From Kaistella polysaccharea (GTDB lineage Bacteria > Bacteroidota > Bacteroidia > Flavobacteriales > Weeksellaceae): a DNA stretch of 64,000 nucleotides. The notes beneath the pieces were generated by a model that was not told where the DNA came from, made no database searches, and was given only the letters and a program-made list of their open reading frames with translations. A program made the translations under genes and the position numbers. The DNA lies in the NCBI RefSeq assembly GCF_020410745.1, contig NZ_CP084528.1:1426001-1490000 (forward strand), read 5' to 3'. Below, one piece after another: positions 9,826 through 19,095 of this stretch; the first letter of the stretch is position 1; every line of letters starts with the position of its first letter.

Positions 9826-10887
9826 TTAAGATTTAACCCGAATTTCTTTTAGTTGGGAAAATTTGACCATACAATCATTCTCTTCATCCCAAAGAGTATA
9901 AAAAGCATATTTTAAACTTCCAAAAAAAGTAATTTCAGAAACATGTTTTTGAAAAACCGGATTTTCCTGACTGCATCTCTTCAGTTTATAAAAGGGAACT
10001 TTTGGCGCCAAATGGTGCAGGTGATGATATCCAATATTTCCTGTAAAGTAATTGAGTATCGCAGGTAATTTATAATAAGAGCTTCCTTTGATCGCGGCCA
10101 AAACATATTCCCAGTCTTTTTTCCAGGCTTTATAATTTGGGTTGTGCTGATGCTGCATATAAAAAAACCAGATCGCTGTAAATACGAAAGTGAGCAAAAT
10201 TGGAATATAAATAAATGCCAATTTTTTGAAACCGTACATCAAATCAAAATTGGGTAATGATAATAAAATGCCCAAGACCGCAAAAAATAAAACAAGAAAA
10301 ACATTTGTGAGAAGAAGCATTTTTCGCTCTTTATCCCAGCCTTTCAAAGTAATAAACGGAATACGGTTATGGATGAAAATATAATACGCCGGGCCAATAA
10401 TAAACATGACGGGAAATGACCGATAAATACGATACTTGAATTTTTCAAATTTCGAAAGCGCTTCGTATTCACGAACGGTTAAAAGATTTACATCGCCAAT
10501 CGTTCGGGTATCTAATTGTCCCTGATGTGAGTGATGGTGATTGTGTGATCTAGCCCAATATTTATAAGGAATACACGTGAGAAAACTGGTAATAAAACCT
10601 GTTCTGTCGTTTTTCTTCCGGTCTGGGAAAAATGCTTGATGTCCGCAATCATGTTGAATTATAAATACGCGCGTTAAAAAAAGACCGCCTACAATTGAAA
10701 CCAATAATGTAGCGATCAGCGAGTAATCGTAGAGAATTGCTGCCAAAAGAAATACACCGATAAATGGTAAAATGGTATTGAAAATCTGCTTCCAGGCGAG
10801 TCCTGTTTCGGGTGAAGCGTATGGTTTAATTAGTTTTTTCCAGTCTTTAAGATCCTGTATAATAAGTTCTTCTTGCTCTTTGGTCAT
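9826..10887 (-). CDS. Membrane fatty acid desaturase
   Basis: 353 residues. Three histidine boxes of the di-iron membrane desaturases are present: HDCGH (about residue 97), HNHHH (about 133) and HHLHH (about 290). Four or more hydrophobic segments surround them (FIGVFLLAAILYDYSLIATLLV, LLTNVFLVLFFAVLGILL, FIYIPILLTFVFTAIWFFYM). It should introduce a double bond into acyl chains of membrane lipids; the regiospecificity cannot be read from the sequence. A reverse-strand TATCTTTG -7 box lies at 10903-10910. Confidence 0.9.
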   Translation of the reverse strand: MTKEQEELIIQDLKDWKKLIKPYASPETGLAWKQIFNTILPFIGVFLLAAILYDYSLIATLLVSIVGGLFLTRVFIIQHDCGHQAFFPDRKKNDRTGFITSFLTCIPYKYWARSHNHHHSHQGQLDTRTIGDVNLLTVREYEALSKFEKFKYRIYRSFPVMFIIGPAYYIFIHNRIPFITLKGWDKERKMLLLTNVFLVLFFAVLGILLSLPNFDLMYGFKKLAFIYIPILLTFVFTAIWFFYMQHQHNPNYKAWKKDWEYVLAAIKGSSYYKLPAILNYFTGNIGYHHLHHLAPKVPFYKLKRCSQENPVFQKHVSEITFFGSLKYAFYTLWDEENDCMVKFSQLKEIRVKS

Positions 10888-10902
10888 ATATTATGTTAAG
10901 CT

Positions 10903-10910
10903 GCAAAGAT
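10903..10910 (-). promoter_or_regulatory. -7 box for desaturase gene
   Basis: Reverse-strand TATCTTTG, 15 bases upstream of the ATG at 10887. The -33 region (TTTATG about 20 bases further) is a poor match. Confidence 0.5.
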
Positions 10911-11129
10911 ATTAATTTAAAAGAACTATGGCATAAATAATACCTAAATTCGATGTTAAAATTTTCTAAAAAAGTGGTGAAATTTTTACTAATTGCTCTA
11001 TTTAATCTGTTGTAAAAATTACTAAGTAGAAATTCAAAATAAATTTTACTTAAGAATCCTTCTAATTATTGATATTTAAAAAGTAAAAAAAATGTTTTAG
11101 TAATTATCCTTAAAAAAAAGAACAGCATT

Positions 11130-11657
11130 TTAACGCCTATTAATGAATTCTACGTCATCCATCGCTTCGTGCTCTTTTTTTATTTCCTCGCTTATTATAG
11201 TTATATCTCCGGTAGCTTCTAAAATGATGGCATTAATTTTTTCAAAATCCGCATGGCCAGCTTCCCGTACAGATTTATTGATTTCTCCAATTGCGATCCG
11301 TTCTTTTTTCAGAGCATCATAAAGCATTTCATCTTTATAATATAATAATGTTGGAGTACTGCTAATTTTCTGCTTGAATTTTTTGCTGCGAACAGAAATA
11401 TAAGTAATGCAGAATTGCAGTCCGATAAGTAATGCGGCAGCCAATAATCCTTCTACTAAAGGAACGGATTTATTCAAAATGACAGATGCAAGTATCGAGC
11501 CCAGAGCGATCGTTACAACAAAATCGAAAGCATTCATTTTTGCTAAGGTTCTTTTACCAGATATTCGAAGTATAAAAATCAAAATAATATAGGCAAGAAT
11601 AGTTGTCACTGCAACACTCACCAAGCCTTCCCAAGTGTCGAAAAATATTTTATTCAT
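11130..11657 (-). CDS. DUF421 (YetF-like) membrane protein
   Basis: About 175 residues from the ATG at 11657 (MNKIFFDTWEGL). An in-frame ATG at 11696 adds 13 residues that do not look family-like. Three N-terminal membrane segments (AVTTILAYIILIFIL; FVVTIALGSILASVIL; GLLAAALLIGLQFCITYISV) are followed by a cytoplasmic domain with the family signatures SGKRTLAKMNAFDFVVTIALG and, further on, PTLLYYKDEM and EINKSVREAGH. It belongs to the YetF/DUF421 family (function unclear; homologues in spore-formers). It follows the EEP gene. Confidence 0.85.
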   Translation of the reverse strand: MNKIFFDTWEGLVSVAVTTILAYIILIFILRISGKRTLAKMNAFDFVVTIALGSILASVILNKSVPLVEGLLAAALLIGLQFCITYISVRSKKFKQKISSTPTLLYYKDEMLYDALKKERIAIGEINKSVREAGHADFEKINAIILEATGDITIISEEIKKEHEAMDDVEFINRR

Positions 11658-11696
11658 GTTGAATATATTATATTTGGTTAACTTAAAACCAGCCAA

Positions 11697-12692
11697 TTAC
11701 AGACTTAACCTCACAAAAAGCGGAAAATGATCTGACCCGATTTTCGGCATTCTTTCCAGCGTGTTGAGCCGAAATTGCTTGCTCACAAAAACATGATCCA
11801 AAGGCCAACGCATGAAAGGGTTTTCTGCATTAAAGGTGTTTAAAAATCCACGTCCCACCCGGGTATCATGTAATATATTTTTTGTCCCGGTTAACTCATC
11901 AACTTCTGCCCAAACCACATCGTTCATATCGCCAGCAACTACGATAGGATATTTGTTATTCTGAATTTCTTTGCCCAGCTTTTTCATGGCAATGTCTCTT
12001 TGGCCTACATTATCAGGTAAATCTTCAAAACGCATAGGTGGCACAGGATGCAGACAATGCAAATCTATCTTCTGACCATTTTTAAGTGTTACCAGACATT
12101 CAAAAGACGGAACTTTTTTATTATTCAAATAATTAACTTTCAGATTTTCTAAGGGATATTTGCTGTACAAAATCATTCCATACGTTTCGTCATTAATGAC
12201 CCGTTGAAAATAAGGATATTCTTTTTCCAAATACTTTAACTGTTGATTCCACCAGAGGTCGATCTCCATTCCTAAAATTAAATCCGGGTTTTTCTCCCTG
12301 ATTAATTTAATCAAATCCGCAGAGTTTCTGTTTGTCATCTTCACATTTGCCAACAGCAAGCTGAAATGATTATCTGAATTTTTTACAATTTCCGCAGAAG
12401 GAACTTCAACATCAACTAAACCGGTATAGTTTATCAGAAAAAAAGTATGGATTCCTACACCCAAAACAAGTCCAGATACCAGGATTATTTTGTACCGTTT
12501 CCAACTATTTACAAGTAAAAGCAGAAGAATTAGACAAATTATTGACGCAATAAAAAACTGAATTCTAGGAAAGTCCAGCATTTTAAAATATCGAACACTC
12601 GAATTTCTGAAAAGCGAAAAAATGGCGCACAGAATAAGGCTTCCGGAAACGAAGTACAAAATGCCCCAAAGAATTTTTTTTACAGTTTTCAT
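11697..12692 (-). CDS. Membrane-anchored endonuclease/exonuclease/phosphatase family protein
   Basis: 331 residues. Three N-terminal membrane segments span residues ~7-95, then a catalytic domain faces outward. EEP motifs are visible in order: ILGMEID (metal-binding Glu), GDMNDVVWAE (GDxN), WPLDHVF and IGSDHFPLFV (the terminal SDHxP box). The substrate of such proteins is undefined; DNA, lipid phosphate and phosphodiester substrates all occur in the superfamily. The DUF421 gene follows directly. Confidence 0.88.
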   Translation of the reverse strand: MKTVKKILWGILYFVSGSLILCAIFSLFRNSSVRYFKMLDFPRIQFFIASIICLILLLLLVNSWKRYKIILVSGLVLGVGIHTFFLINYTGLVDVEVPSAEIVKNSDNHFSLLLANVKMTNRNSADLIKLIREKNPDLILGMEIDLWWNQQLKYLEKEYPYFQRVINDETYGMILYSKYPLENLKVNYLNNKKVPSFECLVTLKNGQKIDLHCLHPVPPMRFEDLPDNVGQRDIAMKKLGKEIQNNKYPIVVAGDMNDVVWAEVDELTGTKNILHDTRVGRGFLNTFNAENPFMRWPLDHVFVSKQFRLNTLERMPKIGSDHFPLFVRLSL

Positions 12693-12723
12693 GTGATTAA
12701 AGTTACTATAAAAATTGCTTCAT

Positions 12724-13842
12724 TTATAAATCTTTCCGCAAATCAATTACAGCATTTTGAATGACGTCTGTAACTTGCTTGATCTCTTTATGAGGAATAA
12801 AAATCGCATTTTTACCTTTGGTCTCATCGGCAATATTCGATAAAATAACGACAGAAGTTTTCGTTTCCGGATAATAAATGTTTAAGGACGGTGAACCTTT
12901 TACATAACCGGTGTGGAAGTAAGCGTCGGGCTTTCCAATATTCATCATGATGCCAAATCCGTAGCCCATTTTGCCCAAAATCGGGTGTTTTCTGTCGGAT
13001 GATTTTTCTATGTATTTACTCAACGAGCTCGGTTTCAAAATTTTTCCGTTGTAGAGCGCGTAATTCCATCGATGCAAATCATCAGCTGAAGATAATATTC
13101 CACCTGCAGGAACCGAAATTTCGGTATTTGAAAGACGTTTCGGCATATTGTCAACCTTTGAAAAATTTTGGACATTTCCAGTATGCGCGGAAGCAAAGTT
13201 ATCTCCTTTAAATATATTTGAGGTTGAAGAATTTGTCATGCCCACTTTTTTAAATAATTCCACGGCATTTTCATCGTACGATTTCCCTGAAACCTTTTCA
13301 ATAATTTGTCCTAAATAATGAAATCCTTTATTGGAATAATGGAATTCAGTTCCGGGTTTGGAAAGCAATCCACTGCCAAAATCCCTGATGCCAGACGTAT
13401 GATTCAGTAATTCTTTAATCGTAATATTTTGAAATTGATTCGGCTTAAATTCTACCAAATACTTTGAAACTTTGTCTTCCGTAGAAAGTTTTCCCGCATC
13501 TTCCTGAATTAAAATTAGAACTGCCGTAAATTGTTTACTTAAAGACGCAATTGCAAAAACCGAATTACTATCCAATTTTTTCTTTTTATTAAAATCGTCA
13601 AAACCGTTTTGTCTTTCGTACAAAACTTTATTGTTCTGGCGAACAGAGACGCTTCCATTAAATTGAGTTCTTGCAAAAACAGAATCAATATGCGATTTTA
13701 ATAAGTTCTTTTGAAACAATATAATGGTGCTGTCAATGATGGCATTTCGTACCGAAGTTTGGTCGGCGATTTTTTCAGCTTCCGATTTACAGGAAAATGA
13801 AAAGACAAGAATGAGCAGAAACAGAATAGATTTGATATTCAT
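12724..13842 (-). CDS. Serine hydrolase of the beta-lactamase (class C/PBP4*) fold, lipoprotein
   Basis: 372 residues from the ATG at 13842, which starts a lipoprotein signal (LVFSFSC). A longer frame from a TTG at 13863 would begin inside the -7 box at 13861-13868, so 13842 is preferred. Active-site motifs are SLSK (nucleophile Ser and Lys in IASLSKQFTAVLI), the YSN box (FHYSNKGFHYLG) and a C-terminal HTGYVKGSPS in place of the KTG/HxG motif. The family includes esterases, D-peptidases and non-hydrolytic members; a true beta-lactamase role is not supported. Confidence 0.88.
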   Translation of the reverse strand: MNIKSILFLLILVFSFSCKSEAEKIADQTSVRNAIIDSTIILFQKNLLKSHIDSVFARTQFNGSVSVRQNNKVLYERQNGFDDFNKKKKLDSNSVFAIASLSKQFTAVLILIQEDAGKLSTEDKVSKYLVEFKPNQFQNITIKELLNHTSGIRDFGSGLLSKPGTEFHYSNKGFHYLGQIIEKVSGKSYDENAVELFKKVGMTNSSTSNIFKGDNFASAHTGNVQNFSKVDNMPKRLSNTEISVPAGGILSSADDLHRWNYALYNGKILKPSSLSKYIEKSSDRKHPILGKMGYGFGIMMNIGKPDAYFHTGYVKGSPSLNIYYPETKTSVVILSNIADETKGKNAIFIPHKEIKQVTDVIQNAVIDLRKDL

Positions 13843-13860
13843 AGAAGAGGATCGTTTTTT

Positions 13861-13868
13861 CAAATATA
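13861..13868 (-). promoter_or_regulatory. -7 box for serine hydrolase gene
   Basis: Reverse-strand TATATTTG, 18 bases upstream of the ATG at 13842. It decides between the two possible starts of that gene. Confidence 0.55.
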
Positions 13869-13900
13869 AAGAATGAAAAACAAATAGCTGAAATAGAAAT

Positions 13901-13930
13901 AAAAAAATCTCCCACGATTATTGGAAGATT
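13901..13930 (-). terminator. Terminator after GlcG/HbpS-like gene
   Basis: Read on the minus strand, an 8-bp stem (arms 13923-13930 and 13907-13914, one G-T pair) is followed by seven Ts. Confidence 0.7.
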
Positions 13931-13950
13931 TTAGTTTTTCATTTATTGTT

Positions 13951-14352
13951 TTATGAAAGTGCTGCTGCTCCCGCTTCTGCAACTGCATGATCATTTTCTA
14001 CAGCACTTCCGCTTACGCCGATTGCACCAATAATTTCACCTTCTGCATTTTTTACTAAAACTCCGCCAGGAAAAGTGATCAGTCCACCATTGGAGTGTTC
14101 GATATTATAAAGCGATTCTCCAGGCTGAGACAATTTTCCAATTTCTCCAGAATTCATATCAAAGAATCTGGCGGTTTTTGCTTTTTTAATGGAAATGTCC
14201 AAAGATCCCAACCAAGCACCATCCATTCTGGCAAAGGCGACCAAATTGGCTCCGCTGTCAACCACGGCGATATTCATTGTACAATCGATTGCTATTGCTT
14301 TTTCTTTGGCAGCTGCGATTAATTTTTCTGCTTGTGATAAGGTAATATTCAT
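13951..14352 (-). CDS. GlcG/HbpS-like (DUF336) protein
   Basis: 133 residues, full length for the family. Conserved features: [52 protein letters not shown] and an Ala-rich end ([12 protein letters not shown]). Family members include the haem-binding HbpS of Streptomyces and GlcG of unknown role; members bind haem or corrinoids in some cases. No signal peptide is seen, so it is probably cytosolic. The next gene upstream encodes a metallothionein-like peptide 112 bases away on the same strand, which hints at a metal or haem context but does not prove one. Confidence 0.85.
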   Translation of the reverse strand: MNITLSQAEKLIAAAKEKAIAIDCTMNIAVVDSGANLVAFARMDGAWLGSLDISIKKAKTARFFDMNSGEIGKLSQPGESLYNIEHSNGGLITFPGGVLVKNAEGEIIGAIGVSGSAVENDHAVAEAGAAALS

Positions 14353-14464
14353 TTTATTACTTTTTATTGATTTCTATTTTTTTTACAAAACTTCAAAAAA
14401 AACCAGCAAAACCTTAGAAGTATTGATGGTTTTAGTTATTAATTAATGTTTCTCTCGTAGTGAT

Positions 14465-14572
14465 TTACTTATCACAAGTACAACCTTTACAAGTGCAGTT
14501 GGTACACGTACAATTTTTACAATCACCTGATTTGCATCCTTCACAGTTACAAGTACATTGAGTATTTTCCAT
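14465..14572 (-). CDS. Metallothionein-like 35-residue cysteine-rich protein
   Basis: A tiny reading frame, ATG at 14572 and TAA at 14465-14467. The product has 11 cysteines in 35 residues, at positions 6, 8, 10, 13, 18, 21, 23, 26, 28, 31 and 33, in CxC and CxxC spacing with Thr, Asn, Lys and Gly between them and no aromatic or long aliphatic residues. That composition is what thiolate metal-binding proteins show. A near-consensus -7 box (TACCTTTA on the reverse strand, 14597-14604) lies 24 bases upstream. It lies between the GlcG/HbpS-like gene and icmF. The reading frame is certain; the metal and the role are inferred. Confidence 0.75.
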   Translation of the reverse strand: MENTQCTCNCEGCKSGDCKNCTCTNCTCKGCTCDK

Positions 14573-14671
14573 AATGTTGGTTTAAAAGATTAGGACTAAA
14601 GGTAAAAAATGATTTTCAAAAAGACAGTGAAATTATTTGATTTAACGAAAATTAACAACATTCAAAAATCC

Positions 14672-14711
14672 TAAAAAAAACCGTGTCAAGGTTTAAAACC
14701 TTGACACGGTT
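14672..14711 (-). terminator. Terminator after icmF
   Basis: Near-perfect 16-bp inverted repeat (14679-14694 with 14696-14711). On the minus strand it is followed by eight Ts (14672-14680 region), 36 bases after the icmF stop. Confidence 0.9.
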
Positions 14712-14746
14712 GGTAATAAACAAATTTTGAAAAGTTAAATTATAGA

Positions 14747-17700
14747 TTACATATTCCGTCGATACATCCCCCCAACTTCAAACAAAGCATTGGTAATTTG
14801 TCCAAGTGAACAATATTTCACGGCTTCCATCATTTTTTCAAATAAGTTTTCCTGGTTAATGGCGGCTATTTGTAAGTCATGTAAAATCTTTTCGCTTTTA
14901 TCAGCGTGAGATTTCTGGAAGTTTTCTAAATTCTGAATCTGCAATTGTTTTTCTTCTTCAGTTGAACGAATTACTTCTCTAGGTAAAACTGTTGGTGAAC
15001 CGTCTTTTCCAAGGAATGTATTTACCCCAATAATTGGAAATTCTCCGGTATGTTTCAACATTTCATAATGCATACTTTCTTCCTGAATTTTTGAACGTTG
15101 ATACATGGTTTCCATCGCTCCTAAAACTCCTCCACGTTCAGTAATTCTATCAAATTCCGTGTAAACAGCTTCTTCTACTAAATCGGTTAATTCTTCAATA
15201 ATAAAGGAACCTTGCAACGGATTTTCGTTTTTCGCTAAACCTAATTCTTTATTAATGATGAGCTGAATTGCCATCGCTCTTCTCACCGAATCTTCAGTAG
15301 GAGTCGTAATCGCTTCATCATAAGCATTGGTATGCAAAGAGTTACAATTGTCGTAAATCGCATACAATGCTTGTAATGTCGTTCTGATATCATTAAAGTC
15401 AATTTCCTGCGCGTGCAAAGATCTTCCGGAAGTTTGAATATGATATTTCAACATTTGAGATCTTTCGTTCGCATGGTATTTAAACTTCATGGCTTTTGCC
15501 CAAATTCTACGTGCAACTCTACCGATTACGGCGTATTCAGGATCCAATCCGTTGGAGAAGAAGAACGATAAATTCGGAGCGAAATCATTGATATTCATTC
15601 CGCGGCTCAAATAATATTCAACATACGTGAAACCATTTGCCAAGGTAAACGCCAATTGTGATATTGGATTTGCGCCCGCTTCTGCAATGTGATACCCAGA
15701 AATGGAAACCGAATAAAAGTTTCTCACTTTTTCATCAATGAAATACTGCTGAACGTCGCCCATTAATCTCAAGGCAAATTCCGTAGAGAAAATACAGGTA
15801 TTTTGTGCCTGATCTTCTTTTAAAATATCTGCCTGAACGGTTCCACGAACGTTTGCGATCGTTTCTGCTTTAATTTTATTATACGTTTCAGCATCGATTA
15901 CTTCGTCGCCTGTAATTCCTAATAATTTTAAACCTAAGCCGTTATTTCCTTTTGGAAGTTCGCCTTCATACGATGGTCTTTTCAAACCTTTATCATCAAA
16001 TTTGGCTTTTAACTGTGCTTCAACTTTTTCCCAAAGATTATTTTCAGATAAATATTTTTCTACATTTTGATCAATTGCTGCATTCATAAAAAACGCGAGC
16101 AACATTGGAGCTGGACCATTAATCGTCATGGAAACCGAAGTCATGGCATTCACCAGATCAAAACCGGAATACAATTTTTTCGCATCATCTAATGTCGCAA
16201 TTGAAACTCCGGCATTTCCGATCTTCCCATAAATATCTGGTGGAAAAGCGGGATCTTGTCCGTATAAAGTTACAGAGTCAAAAGCGGTTGACAAACGTTT
16301 CGCGTCCATATCTGCAGACACATAATGGAATCTACGGTTCGTTCTTTCGGGTCCGCCTTCTCCCGCAAACATTCTGGTTGGATCTTCACCCGTTCTTTTA
16401 AAAGGGAATAATCCAGCGGTGTACGGAAATTGTCCTGGAACATTTTCCTGACCTTTCCAACGAAGCAAATCTCCCCAATCCTGAAATTTCGGTAACGATA
16501 ATTTCGGGATTTTTAAATGCGATAAAGATTCATATTTTGTTTCTACTTTAATTTCCTTTCCGCGGACAAAATAGGAATAAGCGTCTTGCGACATTTCTTC
16601 TTTAAAATGTTTCCAGCCTTTTAGAAATGCGATATTTTCTTCAGAAAGTTCTTTTTTCGTTTTAAGGAAAGCTTTTTCTAATTTATCGGTTGTATGTTGA
16701 TCATCGGTGATGAGTACTTTGGCACCTTCCAAAAGATACATTCTCTTTGCGATAAGCGCCTGATTTTCAACTTCTTTATCGTAAGCATGATTGCTTTCTA
16801 CAATTTCCGAGAGATAACGCACACGTTTTGGCGGAATTACCGTAATATCGTCAGAAACATTTTGTTCTACAAATTCTTTAAATTTTGGCGCAGTTTCCCC
16901 TTGAGTTTTTTCTAAAGTTTCGTTAACCTTATTAATTAAAGCATTGTATAATTCTGTGGTTCCGTAGTCGTTGAACTGACTTGCTTTGGTTGAAAAGACA
17001 GGCATTTCTTCTAAAGTCTTGTCAAAAGCAACGTGATTCCGTTGATAGGTTTTACGAACAGCTTGTAATGCGTCTAAAGCACCACGCTTATCTGATTTGT
17101 TTAAAACAACCAAATCGGCATAATCCAACATATCAATTTTTTCCAATTGCGTAGAAGCACCATATTCCGGCGTCATTACGTACATGGAAACATCTGCAAT
17201 ATCTGTAATTTCTGAACCCGATTGTCCAATCCCGGAAGTTTCCAAAATGATGACGTCAGGTTTTGCTAATTTTAAAATATTTAAAGCAGAATGAATATAT
17301 GGAGAAACAGAAACATTATTCTCACGAGTCGCCATCGAACGCATATAAACGCGAGGATCATTAATGGAGTTCATTCTAATTCTATCACCCAAAAGTGCTC
17401 CTCCGGTTTTCTTTTTAGAAGGATCTACGGAAACAATCGCGATCTTTTGATCTGGATTTGAACGTAAAAAACGACGAACCAATTCGTCTGTTAAAGAAGA
17501 CTTCCCTGCACCACCAGTTCCGGTAATTCCGATAATTGGAATTTTAGAATCTTTTGCTTTTTCGTCAATGGCTTTTACCAACTCAGGTTTTTCATCGGAG
17601 AAATTTTCTACGGCTGAAATAACTTCTGCGATGGATTTCGAATCTTCAAATTTAATTTTATCTAGATCTGAAACTTCAATATGTTCTCCCGTAGCGAAGT

Positions 17701-18127
17701 CGGATCTTTGTACCAAATCATTGATCATTCCTTGTAAACCCATTTCACGGCCATCATCAGGGGAATAAATTCGGTCGATGCCGTATTCCATTAATTCTCG
17801 AATTTCTTCGGGAAGAATTACGCCACCGCCACCACCAAAGATCTTGATTTGAGGTGCTCCTTTCTGACGAAGAAGATCGTAGATATATTTAAAATATTCG
17901 TTGTGACCACCTTGATAAGAAGTCAAGGCAATTGCGTTTGCATCTTCCTGAATAGCGCAATCCACCACTTCTTCCGCAGATTTATCGTGACCGAGATGAA
18001 TAACTTCGGCACCTGTGGCCTGAATCATTCTTCTCATAATATTAATAGCAGCGTCGTGTCCATCAAATAAAGAAGCGGCTGTTACGACTCTCACTTTATT
18101 TTTGGGCGTATATTTTTCTTGATTCAT
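14747..18127 (-). CDS. icmF: Fused adenosylcobalamin mutase IcmF (isobutyryl-CoA mutase with G-protein chaperone)
   Basis: 1126 residues in one chain: a B12-binding domain (~10-140; DGHDAAI in place of the usual DGHDRG-type motif), a MeaI/ArgK-type GTPase (~190-420; P-loop [20 protein letters not shown]), a linker, and the mutase barrel (~560-1100; [29 protein letters not shown]). This domain order defines IcmF, which interconverts isobutyryl-CoA and n-butyryl-CoA and carries its own reactivation chaperone. The substrate-pocket stretch GLFPFKRTG with [11 protein letters not shown] (Gln rather than the Arg of methylmalonyl-CoA mutase) fits IcmF. It is transcribed alone from a TATCTTTG box at 18147-18154. 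Confidence 0.9.
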   Translation of the reverse strand: MNQEKYTPKNKVRVVTAASLFDGHDAAINIMRRMIQATGAEVIHLGHDKSAEEVVDCAIQEDANAIALTSYQGGHNEYFKYIYDLLRQKGAPQIKIFGGGGGVILPEEIRELMEYGIDRIYSPDDGREMGLQGMINDLVQRSDFATGEHIEVSDLDKIKFEDSKSIAEVISAVENFSDEKPELVKAIDEKAKDSKIPIIGITGTGGAGKSSLTDELVRRFLRSNPDQKIAIVSVDPSKKKTGGALLGDRIRMNSINDPRVYMRSMATRENNVSVSPYIHSALNILKLAKPDVIILETSGIGQSGSEITDIADVSMYVMTPEYGASTQLEKIDMLDYADLVVLNKSDKRGALDALQAVRKTYQRNHVAFDKTLEEMPVFSTKASQFNDYGTTELYNALINKVNETLEKTQGETAPKFKEFVEQNVSDDITVIPPKRVRYLSEIVESNHAYDKEVENQALIAKRMYLLEGAKVLITDDQHTTDKLEKAFLKTKKELSEENIAFLKGWKHFKEEMSQDAYSYFVRGKEIKVETKYESLSHLKIPKLSLPKFQDWGDLLRWKGQENVPGQFPYTAGLFPFKRTGEDPTRMFAGEGGPERTNRRFHYVSADMDAKRLSTAFDSVTLYGQDPAFPPDIYGKIGNAGVSIATLDDAKKLYSGFDLVNAMTSVSMTINGPAPMLLAFFMNAAIDQNVEKYLSENNLWEKVEAQLKAKFDDKGLKRPSYEGELPKGNNGLGLKLLGITGDEVIDAETYNKIKAETIANVRGTVQADILKEDQAQNTCIFSTEFALRLMGDVQQYFIDEKVRNFYSVSISGYHIAEAGANPISQLAFTLANGFTYVEYYLSRGMNINDFAPNLSFFFSNGLDPEYAVIGRVARRIWAKAMKFKYHANERSQMLKYHIQTSGRSLHAQEIDFNDIRTTLQALYAIYDNCNSLHTNAYDEAITTPTEDSVRRAMAIQLIINKELGLAKNENPLQGSFIIEELTDLVEEAVYTEFDRITERGGVLGAMETMYQRSKIQEESMHYEMLKHTGEFPIIGVNTFLGKDGSPTVLPREVIRSTEEEKQLQIQNLENFQKSHADKSEKILHDLQIAAINQENLFEKMMEAVKYCSLGQITNALFEVGGMYRRNM

Positions 18128-18146
18128 AATATAATTTCGATTGTCC

Positions 18147-18154
18147 CAAAGATA
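18147..18154 (-). promoter_or_regulatory. -7 box for icmF
   Basis: Reverse-strand TATCTTTG, 19 bases upstream of the icmF ATG. The -33 region has only a T-rich TTTTTCC. Confidence 0.55.
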
Positions 18155-18219
18155 CGGATTTTAGAAATTTTGGAAAAAGAAAAGCCTTTGAGATTTCTTA
18201 AAAGGTTTTCTTCTAAAAG

Positions 18220-18615
18220 TTATTGTTTTTTCAGAATCCACGTACCAGAATTACCTTCGTCAATTTTCCAGGTGCCAGAATATGTATTTTCTGGACTTCT
18301 GATGACATTCCCTAAAATGGCAAATCCAGAAATGCGGGATTGTACTTGATTAAATGAGGCGCCAATCATACCGCCTTCAAATGTCTCGTTGACCGCACTA
18401 AGTGTTGATATTCTTTTTACTTCAACAAAATTTTTTGCGGAAATTTCAATATGAAGCGTTCCCTGATCCGAACCGGAATAGGTACCAATATATACTCCTT
18501 TATAAGGAGAGCTGTAATTTTCTTCTGCTTTTCGCTCCCAATAATTATCTACAATCTGTTGGCAAGAGAAGAGGGAAAATAACGCGAACAGGATCATGAA
18601 TTTGTAGATTCTCAT
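18220..18615 (-). CDS. Small lipoprotein of unknown function
   Basis: 131 residues with lipobox LFSC (Cys18). After a charged linker (NYWERKAEENYSS) the body alternates short beta strands with Gly turns (YKGVYIGTYSGSDQGTLHIEI; FEGGMIGASFNQVQSRISGFAILG; YSGTWKIDEGNSGTWILKK), suggesting a small beta barrel or sandwich. I do not recognise a family. A TATATTTG box at 18628-18635 on the reverse strand places the transcript start only a few bases before the ATG. Confidence 0.75.
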   Translation of the reverse strand: MRIYKFMILFALFSLFSCQQIVDNYWERKAEENYSSPYKGVYIGTYSGSDQGTLHIEISAKNFVEVKRISTLSAVNETFEGGMIGASFNQVQSRISGFAILGNVIRSPENTYSGTWKIDEGNSGTWILKKQ

Positions 18616-18627
18616 ATTATTTTACTA

Positions 18628-18635
18628 CAAATATA
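18628..18635 (-). promoter_or_regulatory. -7 box for the 18220-18615 lipoprotein gene
   Basis: Reverse-strand TATATTTG, 12 bases upstream of the ATG. Confidence 0.5.
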
Positions 18636-18716
18636 AATTTTAATCGGAATGTCTACAATATATATAGCAGTCAGACTTTTGCGGACCTAACTATTTAATA
18701 ATTGAATTGATTGCGG

Positions 18717-18746
18717 TTTGGCTAAAAATTAAAATTGGTATTTTTG
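18717..18746 (+). promoter_or_regulatory. Promoter for the 18763 membrane protein gene
   Basis: TTTG (18717-18720), an 18-base spacer and TATTTTTG (18739-18746) match both boxes of the Bacteroidota promoter. The ATG is 16 bases further. Confidence 0.65.
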
Positions 18747-18762
18747 AGCAAAATAATTTCAA

Positions 18763-19095
18763 ATGCAAAAGACGTTTCTTTATTTATTCGCCGGAACCTC
18801 CATCAGTTTTCTCCTGAACTATTTCCTGTTAGGAAGTCAAGGTTGGGAACTTGATCTATATTACGCATTTGCTTTTGGTTTGGCGTGGGGAATTGCCTAT
18901 TTTTTAGATAATGAAAAATTTTCCTTGCCTCAGAAATTGATTTACTCTTTTTTAGCGATGGGAATTCTAGTCATCATCGGAATACTATTTTTCAGTTTAG
19001 AAAAAGCAGTTCCTTCTATAATTAAATTTTCGATGGTTTTTGTGGCATATTATGTATTTGCCAGTTTTAGAAGATCTAAATCATTGCGGAAATAA
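18763..19095 (+). CDS. Small four-helix membrane protein, unknown
   Basis: 110 residues, almost entirely hydrophobic. Four membrane segments are likely, at about residues 5-23, 28-46, 58-80 and 86-102, with the charged tail FRRSKSLRK at the cytoplasmic end by the positive-inside rule. I recognise no family. Its own complete promoter (18717-18746) supports it as a real gene. It converges on the GLPGLI gene, whose stop is adjacent (19095/19096). Confidence 0.75.
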   Translation: MQKTFLYLFAGTSISFLLNYFLLGSQGWELDLYYAFAFGLAWGIAYFLDNEKFSLPQKLIYSFLAMGILVIIGILFFSLEKAVPSIIKFSMVFVAYYVFASFRRSKSLRK

